Shown here: one piece after another, positions 1 through 6,819 of the stretch
How the letters are laid out: the number at the start of each line of letters is the position of its first letter
How positions within the stretch are numbered: position 1 is the stretch's first letter
Origin: CAZNGF01 sp964572855
GTDB lineage: Bacteria > Bipolaricaulota > Bipolaricaulia > RBG-16-55-9 > JAJCYT01
Direction of reading: 5' to 3'
Assembly: GCA_964572855.1 (NCBI GenBank)
Contig: CAZNGF010000086.1
Coordinates: 1-7,957, forward strand
Length of the DNA: 7,957 nt
Program-made: the position numbers and the translations under genes
The notes under the pieces: model-generated
Told to the model about the DNA's origin: nothing
Database searches by the model: none
What the model saw: only the letters and a program-made list of their open reading frames with translations

Positions 1-13
1 ATGTGGCGGCGTA

Positions 14-39
14 CTAGCCGCGCTGTGGAGCGCCGCTAG
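14..39. other. Hairpin downstream of coaBC
   Basis: This imperfect inverted repeat pairs CTAGC-c-GCGCT with AGCGC-c-GCTAG around a GTGG loop, giving ten base pairs interrupted by one C-C mismatch. It lies about 50 bp past the coaBC stop codon. It could end or protect the coaBC transcript, but no T-run follows on either strand, so it is not a standard intrinsic terminator. Nothing else is evident in positions 1-87. Confidence 0.35.
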
Positions 40-87
40 AATTCCTTCCAGGCGAGCTTGTGCAGAAATCCTGCCGAGATGCTTTGG

Positions 88-1293
<1,206 letters not shown>

Positions 1294-1330
1294 GCCGTCA
1301 GGGTAGCCGTCTCCGGGCGCGGAGGCAAGC

Positions 1331-1359
1331 TTGACAGCCGCGCGGCTCGCTTCGACAAT
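1331..1359 (+). promoter_or_regulatory. greA sigma70-type promoter with palindromic spacer
   Basis: A perfect -35 hexamer TTGACA (1331-1336) is followed by a 17-bp spacer and a -10 hexamer GACAAT (1354-1359, four of six matches). The predicted start near 1366 leaves a leader of only about 14 nt before the greA ATG. The spacer region contains the perfect 12-bp palindrome AGCCGCGCGGCT (1336-1347), a possible operator. The call rests on consensus matching only. Confidence 0.6.
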
Positions 1360-1379
1360 GGCCCTCCCAAGGAGGGGGC

Positions 1380-1850
1380 ATGAACGAGGAATTGATTACC
1401 CGTGAGGGCTACGAAAAGCTGAAAGCCGAGATCGAACGCCTGGAAAGCGAGGAACGCCTGCGCGTGGCTCAGGAGATCGCCAAGGCGCGCGCCTACGGCG
1501 ACCTGAGCGAGAACTACGAATACCAGGCCGCCAAGGAGGAGCAGGGCCAGTTGGAGGCGCGCATCGCCCAGCTCAAGAGGCGGCTCAAGATCGCGCGCGT
1601 CGTCGACCCCGAGGACGCCGGGGGCGGCAAGGTCGGACTGGGCCACCGCGTCTCGCTGCAAGACGTGGATTCCCGGCGCGAGCTCGAGTACCGCTTGGTG
1701 GGCCACGGCGAGGCCGACGCCGCCCAGGGCAAGATCAGCATCCAGTCCCCGGTGGGCAAGAGCCTGTTCGGCCGCCGGGTCGGGGACGTGGTCACGGTCG
1801 AGGCCCCGGCCGGCCAAAAGCAGTTCAAGATCCTGGAAGTGAATAACTAG
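1380..1850 (+). CDS. greA: Transcription elongation factor GreA
   Basis: GreA enters the RNA polymerase secondary channel and stimulates cleavage of backtracked RNA, rescuing arrested complexes. The 156-residue product matches the usual length of about 158. Residues 1-75 form the antiparallel coiled coil; its tip carries the acidic pair Asp41 and Glu44 in GDLSEN, which acts on the active-site magnesium. Residues 80-156 form the C-terminal FKBP-like domain, with conserved PVGKSLFG and GDVV stretches. The start is supported by a perfect AAGGAGG Shine-Dalgarno at 1369-1375, four bases before the ATG. The promoter at 1331-1359 serves it. It stands alone, divergent from coaBC and converging on the cyclic-nucleotide-binding gene. 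Nothing in the protein is unusual. Confidence 0.97.
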   Translation: MNEELITREGYEKLKAEIERLESEERLRVAQEIAKARAYGDLSENYEYQAAKEEQGQLEARIAQLKRRLKIARVVDPEDAGGGKVGLGHRVSLQDVDSRRELEYRLVGHGEADAAQGKISIQSPVGKSLFGRRVGDVVTVEAPAGQKQFKILEVNN

Positions 1851-1871
1851 CGCGGCGCAACGGGTGTGGCA

Positions 1872-1899
1872 AGCAAGCGGCCCCCCTACAGGGGTTGCT
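1872..1899. terminator. Possible terminator hairpin between convergent genes
   Basis: The 55-bp gap between greA and the convergent gene holds AGCAA (1872-1876) pairing with TTGCT (1895-1899), and CCCC (1883-1886) pairing with GGGG (1891-1894) around loop TACA. Six unpaired bases (1877-1882) interrupt the left arm. The position suits a bidirectional terminator. There is no T-run and the stem is interrupted, so the call is weak. Confidence 0.3.
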
Positions 1900-1905
1900 A
1901 ACGCA

Positions 1906-2340
1906 TCAAGCGCCGTTTGGCTCCGCGCGCCGTAAGTAGGCGCACAGCGCCAGCAGGATCTCCTTTTGCAGCCCGGGGATGCTCTCCAGCAGGTGGTCGA
2001 AAGCGCTCTTGTGCACGACCAGCAGGTTCAGGTCGGTCTTGGCCACGACCGTCGCGGTGCGCATCCCGCCGTCGAGCAGCGCGACCTCGCCGAAGAAATC
2101 GCCCGGCCCCAGCTGGTTGATGGGGCGCCCCCCCTGGCTCACCTCGGCCTCGCCGTCGAGCAGAAAGACGAGCTCGAGGCCGGTCTTGCCCTCCTCGGCC
2201 AGGGTCGTCCCGGCGCTCATCGGGACCTCGTCGGCGTGTTTGACGATCTCTTCGAGCTGGCGCGCGCTCAGGTTCTGGAACAGCGGCACGGCCTGCAGCA
2301 CGCTGGCCTTGTCGGATGCGGAGCGGCGGCGGAAAAGCAT
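1906..2340 (-). CDS. Stand-alone cyclic nucleotide-binding (cNMP/CRP-type) domain protein
   Basis: The 144-residue cytosolic protein is essentially one CAP_ED-type cyclic-nucleotide-binding beta-roll (residues 14-135). It has the characteristic LVFLLDGEAEV strand and a phosphate-binding cassette, GDFFGEVALLDGGMRTA, whose Glu85 and Arg94 match the residues that hold the ribose and the cyclic phosphate in CRP-like proteins. No DNA-binding helix-turn-helix, kinase or transporter domain follows, so it is not a full CRP/FNR regulator; it may be a sensor acting through a partner. I chose the ATG at 2340, which has an AAGGGG Shine-Dalgarno seven bases upstream. The in-frame extension to 2442 is translated from a dispersed repeat and has the arginine- and proline-rich look of such spurious starts. 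A promoter lies at 2526-2554. The ligand and cellular role cannot be read from the sequence. Confidence 0.88.
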   Translation of the reverse strand: MLFRRRSASDKASVLQAVPLFQNLSARQLEEIVKHADEVPMSAGTTLAEEGKTGLELVFLLDGEAEVSQGGRPINQLGPGDFFGEVALLDGGMRTATVVAKTDLNLLVVHKSAFDHLLESIPGLQKEILLALCAYLRRAEPNGA

Positions 2341-2374
2341 GGGCGTCCCCTTACGCGGCGTTCGATTTGTCTCC

Positions 2375-2471
2375 CCTTCTCCCCTGGCGGGAGAAGGACG
2401 GGATGAGGGGGCGGTTCGTCGACGGATCGACGTCACCCTCACCCCAGCCCTCTCCCGTCAAAGGGAGAGGG
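2375..2471. repeat. Dispersed GC-rich palindromic repeat (three-hairpin element)
   Basis: Three stems lie in a row. Stem 1 is CCTTCTCCC (2375-2383) with GGGAGAAGG (2389-2397). Stem 2 is GGGATGAGGG (2400-2409) with CCCTCACCCC (2436-2445), one mismatch, topped by CGTCGA/TCGACG (2417-2422, 2427-2432). Stem 3 is CCCTCTCCC (2448-2456) with GGGAGAGGG (2463-2471). The CCCTCACCCC-AGCC-CTCTCCC wording is familiar from intergenic repeats of many GC-rich bacteria. Its position in the leader of the cyclic-nucleotide-binding gene would make it part of that mRNA. Only one copy is in this window, so its repetitive nature is inferred. Confidence 0.75.
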
Positions 2472-2525
2472 GGAAAACGGCGAGCGAGCGAGTCAGCTCG
2501 CTAAGCTGCAATGGCCCGTGGCCCC

Positions 2526-2554
2526 GTTATAGCGCGCGTCGGCCTTCGTGTCCA
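2526..2554 (-). promoter_or_regulatory. Promoter of the cyclic-nucleotide-binding gene
   Basis: Read on the minus strand, TGGACA (2549-2554, five of six matches) is followed by 17 bp and TATAAC (2526-2531, five of six). Transcription would start near 2519, giving a leader of about 180 nt that contains the three-hairpin repeat before the ATG at 2340. A small hairpin, AGCGAG-tcag-CTCGCT (2487-2502), lies near the 5' end of this leader. Confidence 0.6.
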
Positions 2555-2566
2555 GCGCTGCGCGCC

Positions 2567-2795
2567 TCAGTAGGCCGCCAACAAATCGAGCAGCTCGCGC
2601 GCCCGGCGCTGCGCGAGTCGGTTCCAGAAGGGCCAGGCTCCGCAGTCCGTAGTCCTTTCCCTTCTCGTAGCGCTCCCGGTTGACCTCGCCCGCGCCGTCG
2701 TCGTCCTCGGCCCGCTCATAGTGGAGCTGGCTCAGCCGGTTGAGCACGAGCAAAAGCCCCCAGCGAGAAGCGATCCCGAGCTTGCACATGCGCAT
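2567..2795 (-). pseudogene. Small unidentified gene, probably frameshifted
   Basis: From the ATG at 2795, with GGAAGG four bases upstream, one frame reads like a real protein for about 55 residues (for example HYERAEDDDGAG and RYEKGKDYGLRSL). It then becomes an unconvincing Ala/Arg-rich stretch running to 2493 through the promoter of the next gene. The +1 frame picks up at about 2625-2640 with a helical tail, FWNRLAQRRARELLDLLAAY, that stops at 2567, just before that promoter. A one-base shift would join the two into a protein of about 75 residues. The KGKDYGLRSL segment faintly recalls TatT-type TRAP-associated lipoproteins, but the match is too short to name. It could be a remnant, a sequencing error or a chance open frame. 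Confidence 0.4.
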
Positions 2796-2803
2796 CCCCC
2801 CTT

Positions 2804-2833
2804 CCGTCGGAGGTCATTTTAGCACGCCGACGG
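2804..2833 (-). promoter_or_regulatory. Inverted repeat around a TAAAAT box
   Basis: The perfect 7-bp inverted repeat CCGTCGG (2804-2810) / CCGACGG (2827-2833) flanks a minus-strand TAAAAT (2816-2821) that resembles a -10 element for the small gene starting at 2795. No good -35 is visible. The repeat could be an operator, or a hairpin in the fbpC 3' region, which starts 18 bp away. Both readings are weak. Confidence 0.3.
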
Positions 2834-2850
2834 GCGGGGGAGGGGGCCGT

Positions 2851-3987
2851 TCAGGCCCGTTGGGCCGGGAAGCCCAGGAAGGACGGCTTGTCGAAGCAAT
2901 AGGGGTCTTCCCCGGGGCCGAACAGGCAGTGGGTCGAGACGTCGAGGTCGGCGAACAGCACGGGCTTTGGAACCCGCAGCCGGGCATAGACCGTCTCGCC
3001 CTCGGGCAGGTGGAACGGCCCCAACCGCGCGCTGTGGACGCGCTGGCCCGAGTCCAGTTCGAGGCAGTGGATCGAGGTCAGGCCGGCCGACTTGTTGGCC
3101 ACCACGCGCACCGCCGCCCCGTCCGGGCTCGGCTCGGGGCTCAGCTCCAGGTGCTCGGGCCGCACCATGAGGTGGAGCGTCTCCCCCGCGGGCAGGGTTT
3201 CGGGGCGGGACAGCCGTCCCAGCTCGGTTTCGAGCCCGTCGGGCGTGAGGCGCGCGGGGATGAAGTCGGCCTTGCCCAGAAAGCGGGCCACGAACGGCGT
3301 GCGGGGCTGTTCGTAGACCTCGAAGGGCGAGCCGACTTGTGCCAGCCGGCCGCGGTCGAGCACGGCCACGCGCTCGCCCAGCTCGAAGGCCTCCTCCTGG
3401 TCGTGCGTGACCAGCACGACCGTGCTGTCGAGCTTTTTCAGGATCGATTTCACCTCGCCGCGCACCTCGCGCCGCAGGGAGGCGTCCAGGTTGCTGAAGG
3501 GCTCGTCCAGCAGCACGACGCGCGGGTTGGGCGCCAGCGTGCGCGCCAGCGCGACGCGCTGCTGTTCGCCGCCCGAGAGCTCGTGCGGGAAGCGCGCGCC
3601 GTAGCCCTCCAGGCCGACGAGCGACAGCAAGCGGTCGACGCGCGCGCGCGTGGCGCCGGCGCGGCGCGGCAGGCCGAAGGCCACGTTGGCCCGCACGTTC
3701 AGGTGCGGGAAGAGCGCGTAGTCCTGGAACACCATCCCGACGCGGCGCGCCTCGGGCGGGACGAACGCCCTCCCATCGGAGACCGGCTCGTCCCCGATGG
3801 CGATCGATCCGGCGTCGGGGGCTTCAAAGCCCGCGATCAGGCGCAGCAGCGTCGTCTTGCCGCACCCGCTGGGGCCGAGCAGCGCCGTGATGTGCCCGCG
3901 CGGGACCTCGAGCGAGACCCCGTCCAGCGCCTGCACGGCGCCGAAGCGCTTGCTGAGGTCCTCACAGCGCACCGCCGCCGTGCTCAT
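2851..3987 (-). CDS. fbpC: Ferric iron ABC transporter ATP-binding protein (FbpC/AfuC)
   Basis: This 378-residue ATPase powers ferric-iron import through the FbpB permease at the cytoplasmic membrane. Visible motifs in order are Walker A GPSGCGKTT (38-46), Q-loop Gln88 in FQDYALFPH, signature LSGGEQQR (137-144), Walker B VVLLDEP (157-163), D-loop SNLD and switch His195 in THDQEEA. Residues from about 240 onward form a TOBE-type regulatory domain, as in the long FbpC/PotA-like ATPases; the length is well above that of the short ThiQ type. The start is the ATG at 3987, which overlaps the fbpB stop as ATGA and so implies translational coupling. The same frame stays open far upstream, but that part is a shadow of fbpB. 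Iron specificity is inferred from fbpA and the Fur box. Confidence 0.93.
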   Translation of the reverse strand: MSTAAVRCEDLSKRFGAVQALDGVSLEVPRGHITALLGPSGCGKTTLLRLIAGFEAPDAGSIAIGDEPVSDGRAFVPPEARRVGMVFQDYALFPHLNVRANVAFGLPRRAGATRARVDRLLSLVGLEGYGARFPHELSGGEQQRVALARTLAPNPRVVLLDEPFSNLDASLRREVRGEVKSILKKLDSTVVLVTHDQEEAFELGERVAVLDRGRLAQVGSPFEVYEQPRTPFVARFLGKADFIPARLTPDGLETELGRLSRPETLPAGETLHLMVRPEHLELSPEPSPDGAAVRVVANKSAGLTSIHCLELDSGQRVHSARLGPFHLPEGETVYARLRVPKPVLFADLDVSTHCLFGPGEDPYCFDKPSFLGFPAQRA

Positions 3988-5618
3988 CGTCCCCCCCGCC
4001 CGTCCCCGCGCAGGATGAAGGCCATCGAGAGCGAGGAGACCAGGATCAACAGCAGCGCCGGCGCGGCGGCGCGCGCGAAGAAGGCCTCCGAGGCGGCCGA
4101 CCAGATGGCCGTGGACAACGTCTTGAACCCGAGCGGCCCCAGGATGAGCGTGGCCGGCAGCTCCTTCAGCGTCAACAGGAACACGAGCGCGCCGCCGGCC
4201 AGCACCCCGGAGCGCACCAGCGGCAGGTTGACCAGAGCCAGTACTTGCAGCGGGGATTTGCCCAGCCCGCGCGCGGCCTCCTCGAGCCTGGGGCTCACCT
4301 GCAGCAGCGAGGCCCGCATCGCCCCCAGCGCCGTGGGCAAAAACAGCACGACGTAGGCGAACACCAGCAGCGCCAGCGTCTGGTACAGCGGCCGGGCGAA
4401 GTTGGCGCCGAAGAACACGAGCGCCAGCGCCACGGTCACCCCCGGCAGCGCGAAGCCCACGTAGCTCACGCGCTCCAGCAACGCGCTCCAGCGGCTCGGG
4501 TAGCGCACGCTCCAGACGGCCAGCGGCAGCGCGGCCAGCACGGCCGCCGTCGCTGCCAGCCCCGCGGCCGTCAGCGAGTTGAGCGTGGGCCCCCACAACT
4601 GGTCGAGCACCTCCCCGGCGGCCACCCCGCGCACGACCCAGAGGGAGAGCACCGCCATGGGCAACGCCAGCGCCAGCGCGGTCACGCCGCTGCAGAACGC
4701 GAACGCGGGCCAGCGCCAGCGTCCCAACCGCACGGTCGGCGGCGGCGAGCCGGTCCCGCCGGCCGTGCGGTAATAGCGCGCGCGGCCGCGGGTGCGGGCT
4801 TCCAGCACGAGTAGGCCGGCCGTGAAGGCGATCAGCACCAGCGAGAGCGCGGCGGCGGCCGCGCGGTTGAAGGCCGCGCCGTACTGCAGGTAGATGGCCC
4901 AGGTGAAGGTCTCGTAGCGCAGCAGGCTCACGGCGCCGAAGTCGCTCAGGGTGTAGAGCGCCACCAGCAGCGCGCCGGTCAGGATGGCGGGCCTGAGCAG
5001 CGGCAGCGTGACGCGGAAGAACGCGGCCCGGGGCGCATGGCCCAGGGCGCGGGCGCTCTCCTCCAGCGCGGGGTCGAGCCGCGCCAGCGCGGCGCGGGCG
5101 CTCAGGAGCACGTAGGGGTAGCAGAGCAGCGTGAGCACGAGCGCCGCGCCGGGGAAGCCGTAGAAGTCGGGCAGCCGCTCGACGCCCAGCGGGGCCAGTA
5201 GCTGCTGGACCAGCCCCTTGGGGCCGAGCGCCAGCACGTAGAGGAAGCCCGCGATGTAGCTGGGGATCACGAGCGGCAGCGGCGTCACCGCGGACCAGAA
5301 GCGCCGCAGCGGCAGGTCGGTGCGCGTCGTGAGCCAGGCCAGCGGCACCGCGATCAGGGTCGAGAGCGCCGTGACCGAGACGACCAGGAGCGCGGAGCGC
5401 AGCACGATCGCCAGCGTGCGCGGCCGCCAGAGCAGCGCGCTGGCCAGCTCCCCCGAGCCAAAGGCCCGCAGCGCCAGGTAGGCCAGCGGCAAGGCCATGG
5501 CCAACCCGACCAAGGTCGCGGGCAGCCAGAGGAAAGCGGGGGCGCGCCCCGTGCGGGCGCGCCCCCGTCGCAGCCATCGATGCGCGGCGCCGCGGGCGCC
5601 CGTCCCCGCCAGGGTCAT
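3984..5618 (-). CDS. fbpB: Ferric iron ABC transporter permease, fused double-domain (FbpB/AfuB)
   Basis: The 544-residue inner-membrane protein forms the iron channel in a single chain, with two six-helix permease halves in tandem. Each half has its ATPase-contact (EAA) loop: EESARALGHAP... at about 186-213 and EEAARGLGKSP... at about 446-473. Hydrophobic segments start at about residues 28, 72, 110, 158, 212 and 257 in the first half, and at about 303, 347, 388, 415, 475 and 518 in the second. The fused arrangement and length are typical of FbpB and of ThiP. The ATG at 5618 directly follows the fbpA stop (TAAATG) and has no Shine-Dalgarno of its own, so translation probably depends on fbpA. 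A very strong GC hairpin lies in codons 18-27. The Arg-rich start (RWLRRGRARTGR) suits a cytosolic N-terminus. Confidence 0.93.
   Translation of the reverse strand: MTLAGTGARGAAHRWLRRGRARTGRAPAFLWLPATLVGLAMALPLAYLALRAFGSGELASALLWRPRTLAIVLRSALLVVSVTALSTLIAVPLAWLTTRTDLPLRRFWSAVTPLPLVIPSYIAGFLYVLALGPKGLVQQLLAPLGVERLPDFYGFPGAALVLTLLCYPYVLLSARAALARLDPALEESARALGHAPRAAFFRVTLPLLRPAILTGALLVALYTLSDFGAVSLLRYETFTWAIYLQYGAAFNRAAAAALSLVLIAFTAGLLVLEARTRGRARYYRTAGGTGSPPPTVRLGRWRWPAFAFCSGVTALALALPMAVLSLWVVRGVAAGEVLDQLWGPTLNSLTAAGLAATAAVLAALPLAVWSVRYPSRWSALLERVSYVGFALPGVTVALALVFFGANFARPLYQTLALLVFAYVVLFLPTALGAMRASLLQVSPRLEEAARGLGKSPLQVLALVNLPLVRSGVLAGGALVFLLTLKELPATLILGPLGFKTLSTAIWSAASEAFFARAAAPALLLILVSSLSMAFILRGDGRGGR
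5537..5567 (-). promoter_or_regulatory. 13-bp perfect GC hairpin in the 5' end of fbpB
   Basis: CGGGGGCGCGCCC (5537-5549) and GGGCGCGCCCCCG (5555-5567) are perfect complements around a 5-nt loop, 52 nt into the fbpB reading frame. Every stem base is G or C. No U-run follows, so it is not an intrinsic terminator. It could block 3' exonucleases and stabilise fbpA mRNA, or slow fbpB translation, giving more binding protein than permease. The structure is plain; the role is inferred. Confidence 0.55.
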
Positions 5619-6629
5619 TTAGGGCAGCACGCCGATCTCGCGCAGCAGCGCTTGCGTGCCCTCCAGGTCGGCCAGGTCGCTGAGCGCGATCTCCGGGGCG
5701 TCGATCTCCTCCAACGGGATCAAGAGGCGCTCGGTGCGCACGCCCTCGACCACGGGGTACTCGAACGTCTGGCTGGCGAAGAACTGCTGCGCCACGGTCG
5801 AGAGCATGAACTCGACGAACCGCTCGGCGGACGCGCGGTTGGCCGCGCTCTCCAGGATGCCGGCGCCCGACACCATGATCAGCGCGCCGGGGCCGCCCGC
5901 GCGCGGGTGGTAGTTGCGGGCCGGGAAGTCCTCGCCCTCCTCGGCCAGGAAGCGAAACAGGTAGTAGTGGTTCACCATCCCGACGTCGATCTCACCCTGG
6001 GCGGCCGCGGCGACCTGCGAGCTGTTGTTGGGGTAGACCAGCGGGTCGTTGGCCCGGATCCCCTCCAGCCAGGCGCGCGTGCGCTCCTCGCCCCAGAGCC
6101 GGCGCATCCCGGTGACCATGGTCTGGAACGAGCCGTTGGTGGGGGCCCAACCCAGCCGGCCGCGCCACTGCGGCTCGGTGAGGCCGAAGAGGTCGTCGGG
6201 CAGCTCGGCCTCGTCCACGCTGTTTGCGTTGTAGACGAGCACGCGCGCCCGCCCCGAGATCCCGGTCCAGCGCCCGTCGGGCGAGCGGAACCCCTCGGGG
6301 ACGCGCGCCAGCAGGCGCTCGGGCACCCGCCCCAGCAGCGACTCGACCGCGCCCAGGCCGCCGGGGTCCTGGGCGTAGAACACGTCTGCCGGGGTGTTGG
6401 GCCCCTCCTCCAGCAGCGTGGCCGCCAGCTGCGGCGTGCCCGCAAAGCGGACCTGGACGTCGATCCCCGTGGCCGCCTCGAACTGCTCGATGATCGGGCC
6501 CACCAGCGACTCGCTGCGGCCCGAGTAGAGCACCAGGGAGGCCCCCTGAGCGCCGGCCGGTTGGGCGGCGGCCGGCCCCAGGATCAGGGCCAGCGCGAGC
6601 GTCAGCGTCAGCAAAGACATGTGCTTCAC
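5619..6629 (-). CDS. fbpA: Periplasmic ferric iron-binding protein of an ABC importer (FbpA/FutA family)
   Basis: The 336-residue protein captures ferric iron outside the cytoplasmic membrane and delivers it to FbpB. Residues 1-30 form a signal peptide: Lys and His, then a Leu/Ala-rich core and a PAAAQPAGAQ cleavage region. The mature protein begins near LVLYSGRSES and shows PADVFYAQDPGG, WAPTNGSFQ and NHYYLFRF; Tyr222-Tyr223 match the tandem iron-ligand tyrosines of the family. The His and Glu ligands of the Neisseria protein are replaced by Ser39 and Gln87 when aligned by motif. I chose the GTG at 6629 because GGAAAGGA lies six bases upstream and the signal peptide then has a normal N-terminus. 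The in-frame ATG at 6689 would add 20 hydrophilic residues translated from the leader; the ATG at 6620 is a weaker alternative. A Fur box and promoter lie upstream. Confidence 0.93.
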   Translation of the reverse strand: MKHMSLLTLTLALALILGPAAAQPAGAQGASLVLYSGRSESLVGPIIEQFEAATGIDVQVRFAGTPQLAATLLEEGPNTPADVFYAQDPGGLGAVESLLGRVPERLLARVPEGFRSPDGRWTGISGRARVLVYNANSVDEAELPDDLFGLTEPQWRGRLGWAPTNGSFQTMVTGMRRLWGEERTRAWLEGIRANDPLVYPNNSSQVAAAAQGEIDVGMVNHYYLFRFLAEEGEDFPARNYHPRAGGPGALIMVSGAGILESAANRASAERFVEFMLSTVAQQFFASQTFEYPVVEGVRTERLLIPLEEIDAPEIALSDLADLEGTQALLREIGVLP

Positions 6630-6760
6630 GGTGTGTCCTTTCCGTCCAATCCCGTGGTAACGGGTCAGCCTTTCGGGTACACTCGTCACGCGTTATGACA
6701 GAGGTCTGATGTCCGAAAGGGCATTGGACCTTTGTTTTTTCGCCCCTTTTCGGGAGGCGT
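6630..6760 (-). promoter_or_regulatory. Structured fbpA leader, candidate cis-regulatory RNA
   Basis: From the predicted start near 6760, the minus-strand RNA begins with hairpin P0 (6759-6754 with 6746-6741), followed by an A-rich linker. A nested fold comes next. P1 pairs GUCCAAU (6729-6723) with AUUGGAC (6650-6644), both arms perfect. P2 pairs CCUUUCGG (6720-6713) with CCGAAAGG (6676-6669), perfect. P3 is CCCG-uuacca-CGGG (6664-6651), lying between P2 and the 3' arm of P1. The P2 loop can hold GUCA/UGAC. The 3' arm of P1 touches the Shine-Dalgarno GGAAAGGA (6643-6636). This is a three-way junction beside a start site, as in many riboswitches. It matches no class I know: no TPP, cobalamin or NiCo core is seen. 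Confidence 0.45.
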
Positions 6761-6766
6761 TTGGAA

Positions 6767-6794
6767 AGTATACCGAAATGGTCCGACTTTTCAA
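6767..6794 (-). promoter_or_regulatory. fbpABC sigma70-type promoter
   Basis: Read on the minus strand, TTGAAA (6789-6794, five of six matches) is followed by 16 bp and TATACT (6767-6772, five of six). It lies in an AT-rich island between the WD40 gene and fbpA, with the Fur box six bases upstream of the -35. Transcription should start near 6760, about 130 nt before the GTG. Confidence 0.75.
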
Positions 6795-6800
6795 GTAAAA

Positions 6801-6819
6801 GTTAATGATAATCGTTACT
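6801..6819. promoter_or_regulatory. Fur box of the fbpABC operon
   Basis: GTTAATGATAATCGTTACT matches the 19-bp Fur consensus (GATAATGATAATCATTATC) at 15 positions and forms a 7-1-7 inverted repeat, TAATGAT-a-ATCGTTA, with one mismatch. It covers about -41 to -59 relative to the predicted fbpA start, beside the -35. Fe-loaded Fur bound here would repress iron import. The same bases encode the last residues and stop codon of the WD40 gene. Confidence 0.8.

Noticed and set aside
1362..1376. Hairpin CCCTCC-caa-GGAGGG sequestering the greA Shine-Dalgarno, as a translational switch
   Set aside because: The predicted transcript start near 1366 lies inside the left arm, so the stem would not form in the main mRNA. 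It would matter only for transcripts from farther upstream.
2341..2442. N-terminal extension of the cyclic-nucleotide-binding protein
   Set aside because: The extra 34 residues are translated from the palindromic repeat. The ATG at 2340 has a ribosome-binding site and begins the domain properly.
2740..4356. Long plus-strand open frame of 538 codons
   Set aside because: It is antisense to fbpC and part of fbpB, with an Arg/Gln/His-rich composition and no domain signs. It is a product of high GC content.
2851..5577. A 908-residue minus-strand open frame covering fbpC and most of fbpB, suggesting a fused permease-ATPase
   Set aside because: Only the part after the ATG at 3987 is ABC ATPase. 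The upstream portion is Ala/Arg-rich shadow of the fbpB frame, which has clear membrane helices and EAA loops.
5580..6698. Plus-strand open frame of 372 codons antisense to fbpA
   Set aside because: Its biased composition and lack of motifs mark it as a shadow of the clear fbpA gene.
6741..6759. Hairpin as an intrinsic terminator of the WD40 gene
   Set aside because: On the minus-strand transcript it is followed by A residues, not U residues. The T-run lies on the wrong side for either direction.
6630..6760. TPP riboswitch and thiamine transporter (ThiBPQ) reading of the operon
   Set aside because: The TPP core is absent, the ATPase is the long TOBE-containing type, the binding protein has the iron tyrosine pair, and a Fur box is present.
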